Assembly: GCA_015075365.1 (NCBI GenBank)
Contig: JABTUN010000003.1
Span: 1,037,060-1,101,059, forward strand
DNA length: 64,000 nt
Direction of reading: 5' to 3'
Origin: Verrucomicrobiaceae bacterium
Lineage (GTDB): Bacteria > Verrucomicrobiota > Verrucomicrobiia > Verrucomicrobiales > Verrucomicrobiaceae
How positions within the stretch are numbered: the first letter of the stretch is position 1; every line of letters starts with the position of its first letter. A program made the position numbers and the translations under genes. Below, in pieces: positions 36,329 through 43,557 of the stretch. The notes beneath the pieces are model-generated. The model was not told the origin of the DNA. It ran no database searches and saw only the letters and a list, made by a program, of their open reading frames with translations.

Positions 36329-36347
36329 TGGTTCACTGAGCGGACCA
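36329..36347. promoter_or_regulatory. Operator-like inverted repeat, site C
   Basis: TGGTTC-ACTGAGC-GGACCA (one mismatch between half sites), 7-bp spacing, preceded by GCTAC on the plus strand. It is 51 bp upstream of the first gene of the coupled operon (start 36277), in an 89-bp gap. Confidence 0.6.
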
Positions 36348-36366
36348 AAATCCGCAAGGAGGCCGT

Positions 36367-37977
36367 TTAGTGGTCTGAAGACGTCACCTCGAAGTCGGAG
36401 AACAGCACGCACCAGTTCCACAGCGGATATTGCTGCCCCGCTCGCGTGCCGTAGCTGGCATCGCCAAACGAATAGACCGACTTCTCCGGGTCCGAATCGC
36501 GCACATTGCCGTAACTAAAGGCCCGCTGCGCCGTCACCGCCTGCCCGACCTCGAAACGCACGCCATTTCGCAGCTCCCGCGCTTCAAAGCGCAGCACTCT
36601 GACGCCATCTTCCTCCCGCACGGCACGAACCGGCACCCGCGTGCTCGTGCTGGCCACAAAGAACGCACCTTCATCCATCAGCGGCTTCAGCTCCTTCGCC
36701 AAACTCCGCGTCAAAACCAGTTCCTCATCACGAATCGCCGCGATCGTGCCCAGCGACGCCGCAAATGGATAGCCATAACTCACGCGGCATTTTTCACCCG
36801 CTGGCAACGCTTTGGCAAAACGAAGCCGCACACTCGTCGGCGAAGCAATATCCACCGCCTTCAACGCGACGCCATGCACGCGAAAGCCCGCCAAGGAACT
36901 GAAGCCGCCTTCCACCGCCGATTCCTGCCTCGCGAGAAAGCTCGTATCGATCACCAGTGGTGGTCTCGGCACCGTGAACTCGATCACGATGCTTTCGCGA
37001 CCCGTCTCAAGCACCGCTTTGCGCGGCCGCAACGGCTGCCAGGCCTCTTTTCCATGCAACACGCGATGCATGACCTTCCCCACCTGCTCGCCCCACCAGC
37101 GCTCGCCATCGGCGGCGAGGTGAATCGCATCGCCGTGACGATTCGGCGGATACACGCTGTTGATCGCGCTCGGCACCGCGTAGTGCGGCCCCACGAGATG
37201 GATCGCTTCATCCGCATCCGCCGCCATGAGCTGCGCCTCGCCCGCCGGACCGAGCGTTTGATACGTGAATATCGGCAACTCGCCTTTTTGCCCCGTGATC
37301 GCGCACAAATCCGCCGACCACTGCCGCCGATACGCGATGAGCTGATCGCGATACCACTTCAATCCTTCCGCACGTGGCATCTCCGCATCCCAGCGCGTCG
37401 GCACGATGCCGCCCGTCGGTCCGCCGTTGCCCTCGCCCTGCATCCAGTAGAGCGCCTCAATGCGAAAATCAGGTCTCAGCGCCTTCGCCCGCCGCGCATC
37501 ATCCAAACTCGTTCTGTAATACCCGCCCCCATGCCTCCGCGACTCCGGCGTGCGCTCATCCACCGACAAATCCGCACTCGAGAGCTCCTGAATCTGCCTC
37601 CCGCCCTGTCCTGCACACGCGACGAGGTAATTCGCGGGGACCTTCTGCCGTGCAGAGAGATGATCCGCCATCCCATTCGCCACCGTCTCACCGAGCCCGC
37701 CATTCACTGTCGCTCGCAGAGGCACGAGCTGAAACGAAGCCTCGGGCCTCTTCTCCGGCGTCCCCGAGTTGTCCTTCGCCAACCACGTCCGCACACCGCG
37801 CTCGAACATCACATTCCCCCACTTGGAGCCCTCGGTGGAAACCACCGGCAGCGACTCCGAACCATCGCAAAGCGACTGCCCCATCATCCAGATGCCGGAG
37901 ATATTGGGCAAAGGATCGGCCGCGAAAGCCAAGGTGCTCAAACACATTGTCGTAAAGACCAAGGAGTGCGCTTTCAT
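36367..37977 (-). CDS. Secreted SGNH-type carbohydrate esterase (sialate O-acetylesterase-like)
   Basis: The product is 536 aa with a signal peptide (MKAHSLVFTTMCLSTLAFAA). SGNH blocks: IWMMGQSLCDG with nucleophile Ser35 (block I), GGLGETVANGM, WMQGEGNGG (block III), and the catalytic D-x2-H in GDAIHLAADGERWW (block V). A C-terminal beta domain (about 330-536) follows. Such enzymes remove O-acetyl groups from sugars, including sialic acids. The ATG overlaps the stop of the phosphoesterase gene upstream. It ends 20 bp before operator site C. Confidence 0.8.
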   Translation of the reverse strand: MKAHSLVFTTMCLSTLAFAADPLPNISGIWMMGQSLCDGSESLPVVSTEGSKWGNVMFERGVRTWLAKDNSGTPEKRPEASFQLVPLRATVNGGLGETVANGMADHLSARQKVPANYLVACAGQGGRQIQELSSADLSVDERTPESRRHGGGYYRTSLDDARRAKALRPDFRIEALYWMQGEGNGGPTGGIVPTRWDAEMPRAEGLKWYRDQLIAYRRQWSADLCAITGQKGELPIFTYQTLGPAGEAQLMAADADEAIHLVGPHYAVPSAINSVYPPNRHGDAIHLAADGERWWGEQVGKVMHRVLHGKEAWQPLRPRKAVLETGRESIVIEFTVPRPPLVIDTSFLARQESAVEGGFSSLAGFRVHGVALKAVDIASPTSVRLRFAKALPAGEKCRVSYGYPFAASLGTIAAIRDEELVLTRSLAKELKPLMDEGAFFVASTSTRVPVRAVREEDGVRVLRFEARELRNGVRFEVGQAVTAQRAFSYGNVRDSDPEKSVYSFGDASYGTRAGQQYPLWNWCVLFSDFEVTSSDH

Positions 37978-38627
37978 GGATGAGATGATCTTAAAGTGCC
38001 TTCGCCTGTCATTCGAAGCGGCCATCTGCCCAGTTGGACATGCTGTCCCTTGCCCAAAAGGCTTTTGATCAGAACCAATTCTGTCACCTGCCAGCCGATC
38101 GGAGTGATCGGCGTGGCTTCAACAAAGGTCTCCCGATAGCAAAGCGTCAGATGCAGCTTGGAAGACGGCCCCTTCTTAGGGCGGATGCCTTTTCGTAGCA
38201 GTTCCTTGTGAAGACGCTGTGCGAGGTTCGAAAATGCAGGATTCTCGTGCTGATGGTGAAGAGCCAAAGGCGACAACCGACCTCTGGCTCCAAATCCATC
38301 AATGCGATTAAACTCCAAGCGGAAGGTGTCTGTCGTCGAAGCAACTGCCGAAGCCGCCTGAGACATGCTCTGAATCGCAGTTTTGCCAAACATCCCAACG
38401 TCGCCCACAAAGAGGGCGGTCACATGATAACGGGCTTCATCCACCAGCTTTCCTCGCAGCCCCTGCTCCTCGGAGAATTCATTCGCCGTCTTGGTGATCA
38501 AAAATTTGGCTTCTGAATCCGGCAGCAAGGCAAAGAACAAGTCTTCGAGAGGGGCTGAGGATTCCGCCATTCCTGGCAATGAAAGCTGTTCTGACATGGC
38601 GGCAGTAATCGCTGTCTGTTTGCTCAT
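37974..38627 (-). CDS. thpR: 2'-5' RNA ligase family protein (2H phosphoesterase)
   Basis: The product is 217 aa with both 2H motifs: YHVTALF (H68, T70) and LHLTLCY (H159, T161). These enzymes open 2',3'-cyclic phosphates or ligate 2'-5' RNA ends. The first ~30 residues (through SSAPLEDLFFALLPD) form a longer lead than usual, so translation might start at Met11 or Met20. It sits 3 bp after the AbiEii toxin gene and overlaps the esterase gene by 4 bp, linking the toxin-antitoxin unit and the catabolic genes. RNA repair after toxin action is conceivable but speculative. Confidence 0.85.
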   Translation of the reverse strand: MSKQTAITAAMSEQLSLPGMAESSAPLEDLFFALLPDSEAKFLITKTANEFSEEQGLRGKLVDEARYHVTALFVGDVGMFGKTAIQSMSQAASAVASTTDTFRLEFNRIDGFGARGRLSPLALHHQHENPAFSNLAQRLHKELLRKGIRPKKGPSSKLHLTLCYRETFVEATPITPIGWQVTELVLIKSLLGKGQHVQLGRWPLRMTGEGTLRSSHP

Positions 38628-38630
38628 TTG

Positions 38631-39497
38631 CTACACGCCTTTCACTTGCTCGACGAGCCCGAGAAAAAACTCACGACTCCAAAGCGCCAGCGCATCGGCA
38701 TCACGGACGAAGGGGCGCACGTCATCGCGAGCCTGGGCGAAATCCACTTCGTTGAACCGCTGTGTCAGTCGCTCTTTTAACGCGGCTTCATCGAGCATGG
38801 TGTTGGGATTCCAGTGGCCGGTCTGCTCCATGCGCTTCTGAAGATGCGCTAGTTGGCAAGGAACGTGTTTGCCCAGATACCAGATGAAGTCGAAGAAATC
38901 ACGGCCTTTGATGCGCGTCTTCCAGTTGCGGCACAGGGTGGCGTGAAGTTTGCCTGCGAAGAGGCTGGGCAGCTCGTAGAGCCTCACTTGGAACGGAATC
39001 GGGATAAGCAGCGTGCGCACCTCATCATGCGCACCCGCAGGCGGATCAGTGTCCACCTCCAGCTTGATCTTCAGCCGTTGTGTGGGCGGAAATCTCGACG
39101 AAAGCCCGGCTGGAGCGCCGATCTCCAGCAGATTGATCCTCGTGCTGCCTTTGATGAATGCGGAATCAACAGCGGTGGTGACTTGTTTCGGTTTGCGATC
39201 CACTTCGAACGTAAACCCAAGCGCGCTCAATTCCGCGCGGACGGCCTCCAAGTAGGGGGCGAAATCAAAGTCCGCGTCAGGCTTCAGCAGCGAAAAATCC
39301 ATGTCCTCTGAGAAGCGTGGCAGCCCATGAAAGATGCGCAGCGCCGTGCCGCCGTAGAAGGCCGCATGCTCGAAGAACTTCGCACGCCAGAGGCCGAGCA
39401 GGGCGAGTTCCTGCACGATTTCGCGCAGCGCATTCTCCCACTCCTGCGGCGTGTTGGGCTGATAGCGATCGATCAGGGACTGGAGAGCGGCATTCAT
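38631..39497 (-). CDS. abiEii: AbiEii/AbiGii-type toxin nucleotidyltransferase
   Basis: The product is 288 aa, the toxin of type IV toxin-antitoxin systems. These nucleotidyltransferases modify cellular targets (tRNA 3' ends in the well-studied relatives) and give phage abortive infection. Motif I is YGGTALRIFHGLPR (48-61), motif II SEDMDF (D65, D67). Motif III/IV follow as FAGKLHATLCR and KGRDFFDFIWYLGK. It starts inside the antitoxin stop (ATGA overlap), the standard arrangement. Length is normal for the family. Confidence 0.9.
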   Translation of the reverse strand: MNAALQSLIDRYQPNTPQEWENALREIVQELALLGLWRAKFFEHAAFYGGTALRIFHGLPRFSEDMDFSLLKPDADFDFAPYLEAVRAELSALGFTFEVDRKPKQVTTAVDSAFIKGSTRINLLEIGAPAGLSSRFPPTQRLKIKLEVDTDPPAGAHDEVRTLLIPIPFQVRLYELPSLFAGKLHATLCRNWKTRIKGRDFFDFIWYLGKHVPCQLAHLQKRMEQTGHWNPNTMLDEAALKERLTQRFNEVDFAQARDDVRPFVRDADALALWSREFFLGLVEQVKGV

Positions 39498-40162
39498 GAT
39501 TCAGTGGCCTTCGTGTTATGTTTCTGCTGGCGGGCGAGCCAGCGATGAAAAGCGGAGACACTCTTGCGTCGATACGCGTCCGCAATCTCTGTTACCAGAG
39601 GCAGACGGAAGCTCCGAATCACCTCATCGGATTCGATGCGCAGATCGTTTTCCAGCACGTCACGCATGTCTCTTGCCGCGGTGAGTCCAGAGATCATCGC
39701 CAAACGGTCACACAGGGCTTTCTCCGGCTCTGCGATGAAAAAGGAGCCGCCGCGTGACTGCTCCAAGCGAATGCCGACACCAAAGACACGCTCATTCACC
39801 GGTTCATAACGAAAGCGCCCAGCCGGAGTGTCGAAGAGCTTCGCCCGCTTCGAGGTGATGCAGGTGATTTCCTCCACCCGCTCCGGAATCAGGCCGTGCC
39901 GCGAAAGCGCCTTTTCCAGACTCACATACGATGGTCCGTAAACGAGTCCCGAAAGCACCAGCGGATCCACCGGTGGTTCCTGCCCTCGCTTCCAACCCGG
40001 AACATAGAGCCCCTTTCTCACCCGCACGACCTTGCCGCTGACGCAAAGATGGCCCAACCGGTCTCTGGGGGCGCGGTAGTCCCGCAGCCGGTCCATCGCC
40101 AGTTGGTAATCAAAAGGCTGGTCCGTTGGGAGGTCGCTGTTTGGCTCAAATTTAGCCAGCAT
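39494..40162 (-). CDS. abiEi: AbiEi-type antitoxin
   Basis: The product is 222 aa from MLAKFEPNSDLPTDQPFDYQ. Type IV antitoxins have an N-terminal winged helix that represses the operon and a C-terminal domain that offsets the toxin. Seen here: VRVRKGLYVPG in the winged helix, GPSYVSLEKALSRHGLIPERV (the family signature), ITSKRAKLFDTPAG, and FIAEPEKALCDRLA. An open extension to 40213 has no ribosome binding site. The 40162 ATG lies directly behind a -10-like GATTAT and an inverted repeat, so the mRNA may be leaderless. Confidence 0.88.
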   Translation of the reverse strand: MLAKFEPNSDLPTDQPFDYQLAMDRLRDYRAPRDRLGHLCVSGKVVRVRKGLYVPGWKRGQEPPVDPLVLSGLVYGPSYVSLEKALSRHGLIPERVEEITCITSKRAKLFDTPAGRFRYEPVNERVFGVGIRLEQSRGGSFFIAEPEKALCDRLAMISGLTAARDMRDVLENDLRIESDEVIRSFRLPLVTEIADAYRRKSVSAFHRWLARQQKHNTKATES

Positions 40163-40201
40163 GTCGAAAAATAATCGACTTACCGGCAAAATAAAGAGCA
40201 A
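40163..40201 (-). promoter_or_regulatory. abiE promoter with operator palindrome
   Basis: GTCGA-N7-TCGAC (40163-40179) is a perfect inverted repeat touching the antitoxin start codon. The -10-like GATTAT (40176-40171) lies inside it, and TTGCTC (40201-40196) is a possible -35 at 19 bp. A start point next to the ATG would give a leaderless mRNA. AbiEi proteins repress through such inverted repeats. Confidence 0.5.
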
Positions 40202-40213
40202 ATATCGGGGCAA

Positions 40214-42643
40214 TCACAGGCCAAACTCCCGTAGCAGCACCTCCTGCATCGTCGTCTCCGGCTGGCCATCCAGCGGATGACGCACCTCGCATTTCACGCC
40301 CAGAGGCTTCAGCGCATCTTGGAGCATCAAACCAAGCACCGCGCTGTGCGTCGGGTCTTTTTGCGCCTCGCCTTTGACGGGAGCTTTGTCTTCTTTGGTG
40401 GTCAAAATGACCGCAAAGGGATCGTCGGCGCTGGCGTGGGAGATTGGCGACCATTCGCGAAGTTCTGCGAGATGCTTGTCTCGATTCGCCAGGAAGGGCG
40501 CGAAGGTCTCTTTTCGCGTTTTGCCGATGTAGCCGAAGGCATGACCGCCGTATTCGCTGTTCGGGATCCATTCGACGAGCTGTTGCGGATCGAGTGAGGG
40601 CTGCGGTGCCTTGGTGACGGTGAAAAGCACCCGTGTGGACTCGCGGACGATGGGATCTGCGCTTTTTGCGTCCGCCATGTCGCCATGCATCGCCAGCCAG
40701 AGGCTGGAGCAGCCGCCAGCACTCACGCCGCTCGCGGCGATGCGTGTTTTGTCGAGATTCCACTCGCCCGCTTTCGAGCGCAGATGCTGCAAAGCACGCG
40801 CGGCATCCATCAGCGGCCATTGCAGCGGCGGCGAGACCTTTGCAGCGTTCGCATCGGCGAGGAAGCGGTAGTTGATCGACGCCACGGAGATGCCCGCATC
40901 AAGGAACGCCCGCACATCGAGATGCTGATGAATGTCCGTCTTGTCCTGCGCGCCCCAGCCGCCGCCGTGGATGTAAAACACGACCGGCGTCGGCTTCTCC
41001 GAATTCGCGAGCCATACATCCATCGTCTGGCGAAAGTGCGGACCATAGGCCACATCGACGTGGGTCGCGGGCGTGGCATCGGCTTTGTCCGTGGCGTAGA
41101 GCTTGCGCACCTCGGCGGGAGGCATCCAGCCGTTCGGCCGCGGCTCATCCGGCTCGTAGGCACAGGTGATGAAGTAGAGGCCATCTGCCGCGAGTTTCTG
41201 CGGCGGCACGTTCACCTGCACCTGCGTAAAGCCATCCGCGAACCAGCTTTCATAGCCGTCCGCCGCGACGGGTTTCAAAGCATGACCGTTGAGCCGCACA
41301 TCGAGCTTCGTGGGCGCTCGATACGGCAAGCGCAGTCGAAATCCGATACCCTTCGTGATCGTCGCATCGGTCGTCGCTGCGAGCAATTGCTCGTTGGGTG
41401 CCTCCATCGCCACTTTGAGCTCCGGACCGTCGGCGATGAACTTTTTCACCGCTTCGGGAAAGTCCTTCGCGATGATCTTTTTCTTCGCTGCGGCCGTCGT
41501 GGCCACCACCAGGCTCTCGCGGCCCACCGTCTGCGGGTAGAGAAAACCGAGCGCGAACTCGCTCTGCTGATTCCACAGTTCAACACGGCTCGCACGACGC
41601 TCAGTCGCATTGCGACCATACGCGGTGACAAAATGCCCGACGAAGTGCCGCATGCGATTCACGGGGTAACCGGGCGTGTTTTCATCCAGCCATTTCTCGT
41701 TGCCGATCTTCATGAGCCCTTTCATTCGCGCCACCAGGCTCTGCTCCCACGCCACCTCCTGCGTGATGACCATCGCGTGATACTTCGCGTAACCGTAGTG
41801 CGCCGAATAGAAGAGCGGCATGCCATGCCAGAGCTTCTTGCCCAGCGGTGCCAGTTCCGGCCCCCAAAACGTGCGCTGCGCATCCGCCTCGAAGCGGTCC
41901 GATGGAAAACCCGCCTCCTTGCCCGCCGCGATCATGACTTCCGTCACGCGCCAGTCCCACGGACGCAGCGCGTAGTTCGAATACGCCCCGCCCGTCACCT
42001 CCGTCATGATCTGGCCCTGATACATGCGGCGCGAGCCGAGCTGATCCGGCGCATACTCCTGCAAACCAGTGCCATGCAGGTCCGCATGCACCTCTGGTTG
42101 GTATTCGTCGATCACCGAGAGCACCGCGGCCAGTTCCGGCGCATCCTCCGGCTTGTTGATCGTCAGCGACTTCACATCCCAGATCTTTCCGACGCGTCCG
42201 GCACCTGTGTAAGGATCGATGCCATGCTCATTACGAAAGCGATCCGTGTAAAACATCGCCAGCGGATTCACGCACGGCATGATGAGCACGATCTGCCTCT
42301 TCCGCGTCTCCACGGCCAGTGGATCATCGCTCAAGCACCACTCGGCAAACGCCATCGACCCCGTCGTGCCCGTGCGCTCCGGCCCGCTGTGCAGCGTGGT
42401 GACGAGGCACACCTGCTTGTCCGTGCTCTTCACCGTCGGATCAGTGATCTTCAGCAAATAGACCGGCATGTTCTGCCCGCTCATTCCGCGAGATTCGAGC
42501 ACCGCGACCTTCGGAAAGGCTTTCCGCCAATGCGCCAGCGTGCCCGCATACTCTTCCCAGGTGAGCCGGTGCATCGGCGGATACTTTTCCTGCGACAAGA
42601 GCGGCAGGATAGGAAGGAAGAGTGCAAGGAGGGCGAGTTTCAT
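40214..42643 (-). CDS. Fusion: M14-like peptidase + alpha/beta hydrolase, secreted
   Basis: The product is 809 aa with a signal peptide (MKLALLALFLPILPLLSQEK). Residues ~20-390 are M14-like and match the gene at 26786-28429: LVTTLHSGPERTGTTGSMAF, PEVHADLHGTGLQEY, PGYPVNRMRHFVGHFVTAYG. A beta domain (VRLNGHALKPVAADGYESWF) follows. Residues ~530-809 are an alpha/beta hydrolase: VVFYIHGGGWGAQDK (oxyanion HGGGW) and ASGVSAGGCSSLW (nucleophile Ser). Both M14 parts have Glu four positions after His. Operator site B is 53 bp upstream. It is probably a two-activity deacylase acting on an acylated or amide-linked substrate. Confidence 0.8.
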   Translation of the reverse strand: MKLALLALFLPILPLLSQEKYPPMHRLTWEEYAGTLAHWRKAFPKVAVLESRGMSGQNMPVYLLKITDPTVKSTDKQVCLVTTLHSGPERTGTTGSMAFAEWCLSDDPLAVETRKRQIVLIMPCVNPLAMFYTDRFRNEHGIDPYTGAGRVGKIWDVKSLTINKPEDAPELAAVLSVIDEYQPEVHADLHGTGLQEYAPDQLGSRRMYQGQIMTEVTGGAYSNYALRPWDWRVTEVMIAAGKEAGFPSDRFEADAQRTFWGPELAPLGKKLWHGMPLFYSAHYGYAKYHAMVITQEVAWEQSLVARMKGLMKIGNEKWLDENTPGYPVNRMRHFVGHFVTAYGRNATERRASRVELWNQQSEFALGFLYPQTVGRESLVVATTAAAKKKIIAKDFPEAVKKFIADGPELKVAMEAPNEQLLAATTDATITKGIGFRLRLPYRAPTKLDVRLNGHALKPVAADGYESWFADGFTQVQVNVPPQKLAADGLYFITCAYEPDEPRPNGWMPPAEVRKLYATDKADATPATHVDVAYGPHFRQTMDVWLANSEKPTPVVFYIHGGGWGAQDKTDIHQHLDVRAFLDAGISVASINYRFLADANAAKVSPPLQWPLMDAARALQHLRSKAGEWNLDKTRIAASGVSAGGCSSLWLAMHGDMADAKSADPIVRESTRVLFTVTKAPQPSLDPQQLVEWIPNSEYGGHAFGYIGKTRKETFAPFLANRDKHLAELREWSPISHASADDPFAVILTTKEDKAPVKGEAQKDPTHSAVLGLMLQDALKPLGVKCEVRHPLDGQPETTMQEVLLREFGL

Positions 42644-42696
42644 GGAAACGAACAACGGATGTTCTCAGAGAAAACGCCCGTGATCGCCCGAAGCTG

Positions 42697-42715
42697 CTGG
42701 TTCTGCGCCAGAACC
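42697..42715. promoter_or_regulatory. Operator-like inverted repeat, site B
   Basis: TGGTTC-TGCGCCA-GAACCA is a perfect 6-bp inverted repeat with 7-bp spacing (the paired region is longer: CTGGTTCTG/CAGAACCAG). It is preceded by GCTGC as in site A and is 53 bp upstream of the start at 42643. It could also act as a hairpin after the SDR gene, but there is no T tract. Confidence 0.65.
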
Positions 42716-42720
42716 AGGCG

Positions 42721-43497
42721 TCAGCGCAGGTTGACCGCACCGCCATCGATCGGGTAGGAGGATCCTGTGACGAAGGACGCCTCGTCGCTGCATAGGTACA
42801 AGGCGAGCGCGGCGACCTCGTCCGGTTTTGCCATGCGGCCGATGGGTTGGGCCTCACTCAGCTTTTGAAACATCTCCTGCTCGCGCCCTGGATAGGTTTT
42901 TGCCAGGTAACCATCGACGAACGGGGTGTGGACACGAGCCGGGGCGATGCAATTGCAGCGGATGCCCTGCTTGATGAAGTCCTTCGCGATGGAGTAGGTC
43001 ATCATCAGCACCGCGCCCTTGGTCATGGAGTAGGCGAAGCGGTCCGCCAGGCCCATCTGCGCGGCGATGGAGCAGATGTTGAGGATCACGCCGGACTGTC
43101 GGGTGGTCATGTGGGCCAGCGCGGCGTTCGCGCAGGCGTACACGCCTTTGATGTTGACGCGGTAGAGGCGGTCCATGTCCTCCTCCGTGGTGCTCAGCGC
43201 GGTGCCGATGTGCGCGATGCCCGCGTTGTTGACGAGAATGTCGATTTTTCCGCCCAGCCGCGCGGCAATGGAGTCGAACAAGGCCTTCACGTCACCGGGA
43301 GAGCCCACATCACATGCCGCGGCCTGCGCGCTGCCGCCAGCCGTGGTGATCAGGTCCACGGTGGCCTGGGCGGCGTTTGCATCAATGTCGAGCACCTCGA
43401 CATGGGCGCCCTGCTTGGCGAAGAGAGTGGCGATGGCCTGGCCGATGCCGGAGCCTGCGCCGGAGACGATGACGTTTTTGTTCTGGAGGGAAAACAT
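42721..43497 (-). CDS. Short-chain dehydrogenase/reductase
   Basis: The product is 258 aa. SGAGSGIGQAIA (cofactor loop, 12-23), DID acidic tip after beta-2 favouring NAD, NNAG, catalytic NICSIAAQMG, and Y-x3-K in FAYSMTKGAV. The ending VTGSSYPIDGGAVNLR is normal. The chosen ATG gives the standard MFSLQNKNVIVSGAG start. This is the third SDR of the region and lies just outside operator site B. It resembles 3-ketoacyl or 2-keto-3-deoxy-L-fuconate dehydrogenase-type SDRs; the substrate is unknown. Confidence 0.9.
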   Translation of the reverse strand: MFSLQNKNVIVSGAGSGIGQAIATLFAKQGAHVEVLDIDANAAQATVDLITTAGGSAQAAACDVGSPGDVKALFDSIAARLGGKIDILVNNAGIAHIGTALSTTEEDMDRLYRVNIKGVYACANAALAHMTTRQSGVILNICSIAAQMGLADRFAYSMTKGAVLMMTYSIAKDFIKQGIRCNCIAPARVHTPFVDGYLAKTYPGREQEMFQKLSEAQPIGRMAKPDEVAALALYLCSDEASFVTGSSYPIDGGAVNLR

Positions 43498-43557
43498 AAG
43501 CGGCGAAAGTGGCGGGTACGCGGCGCAGCGCAAGGGATCACTGGCCTCGCGATGGTT

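Noticed and set aside
42696..42716. Rho-independent terminator after the SDR gene
   Set aside because: The hairpin lacks a T tract and matches the operator found at three other promoters, so a regulatory site is the better reading.
40685..42757. Plus-strand open frame antisense to the M14/hydrolase fusion (690 codons)
   Set aside because: His/Arg-rich shadow of a gene with signal peptide and catalytic motifs on the other strand.
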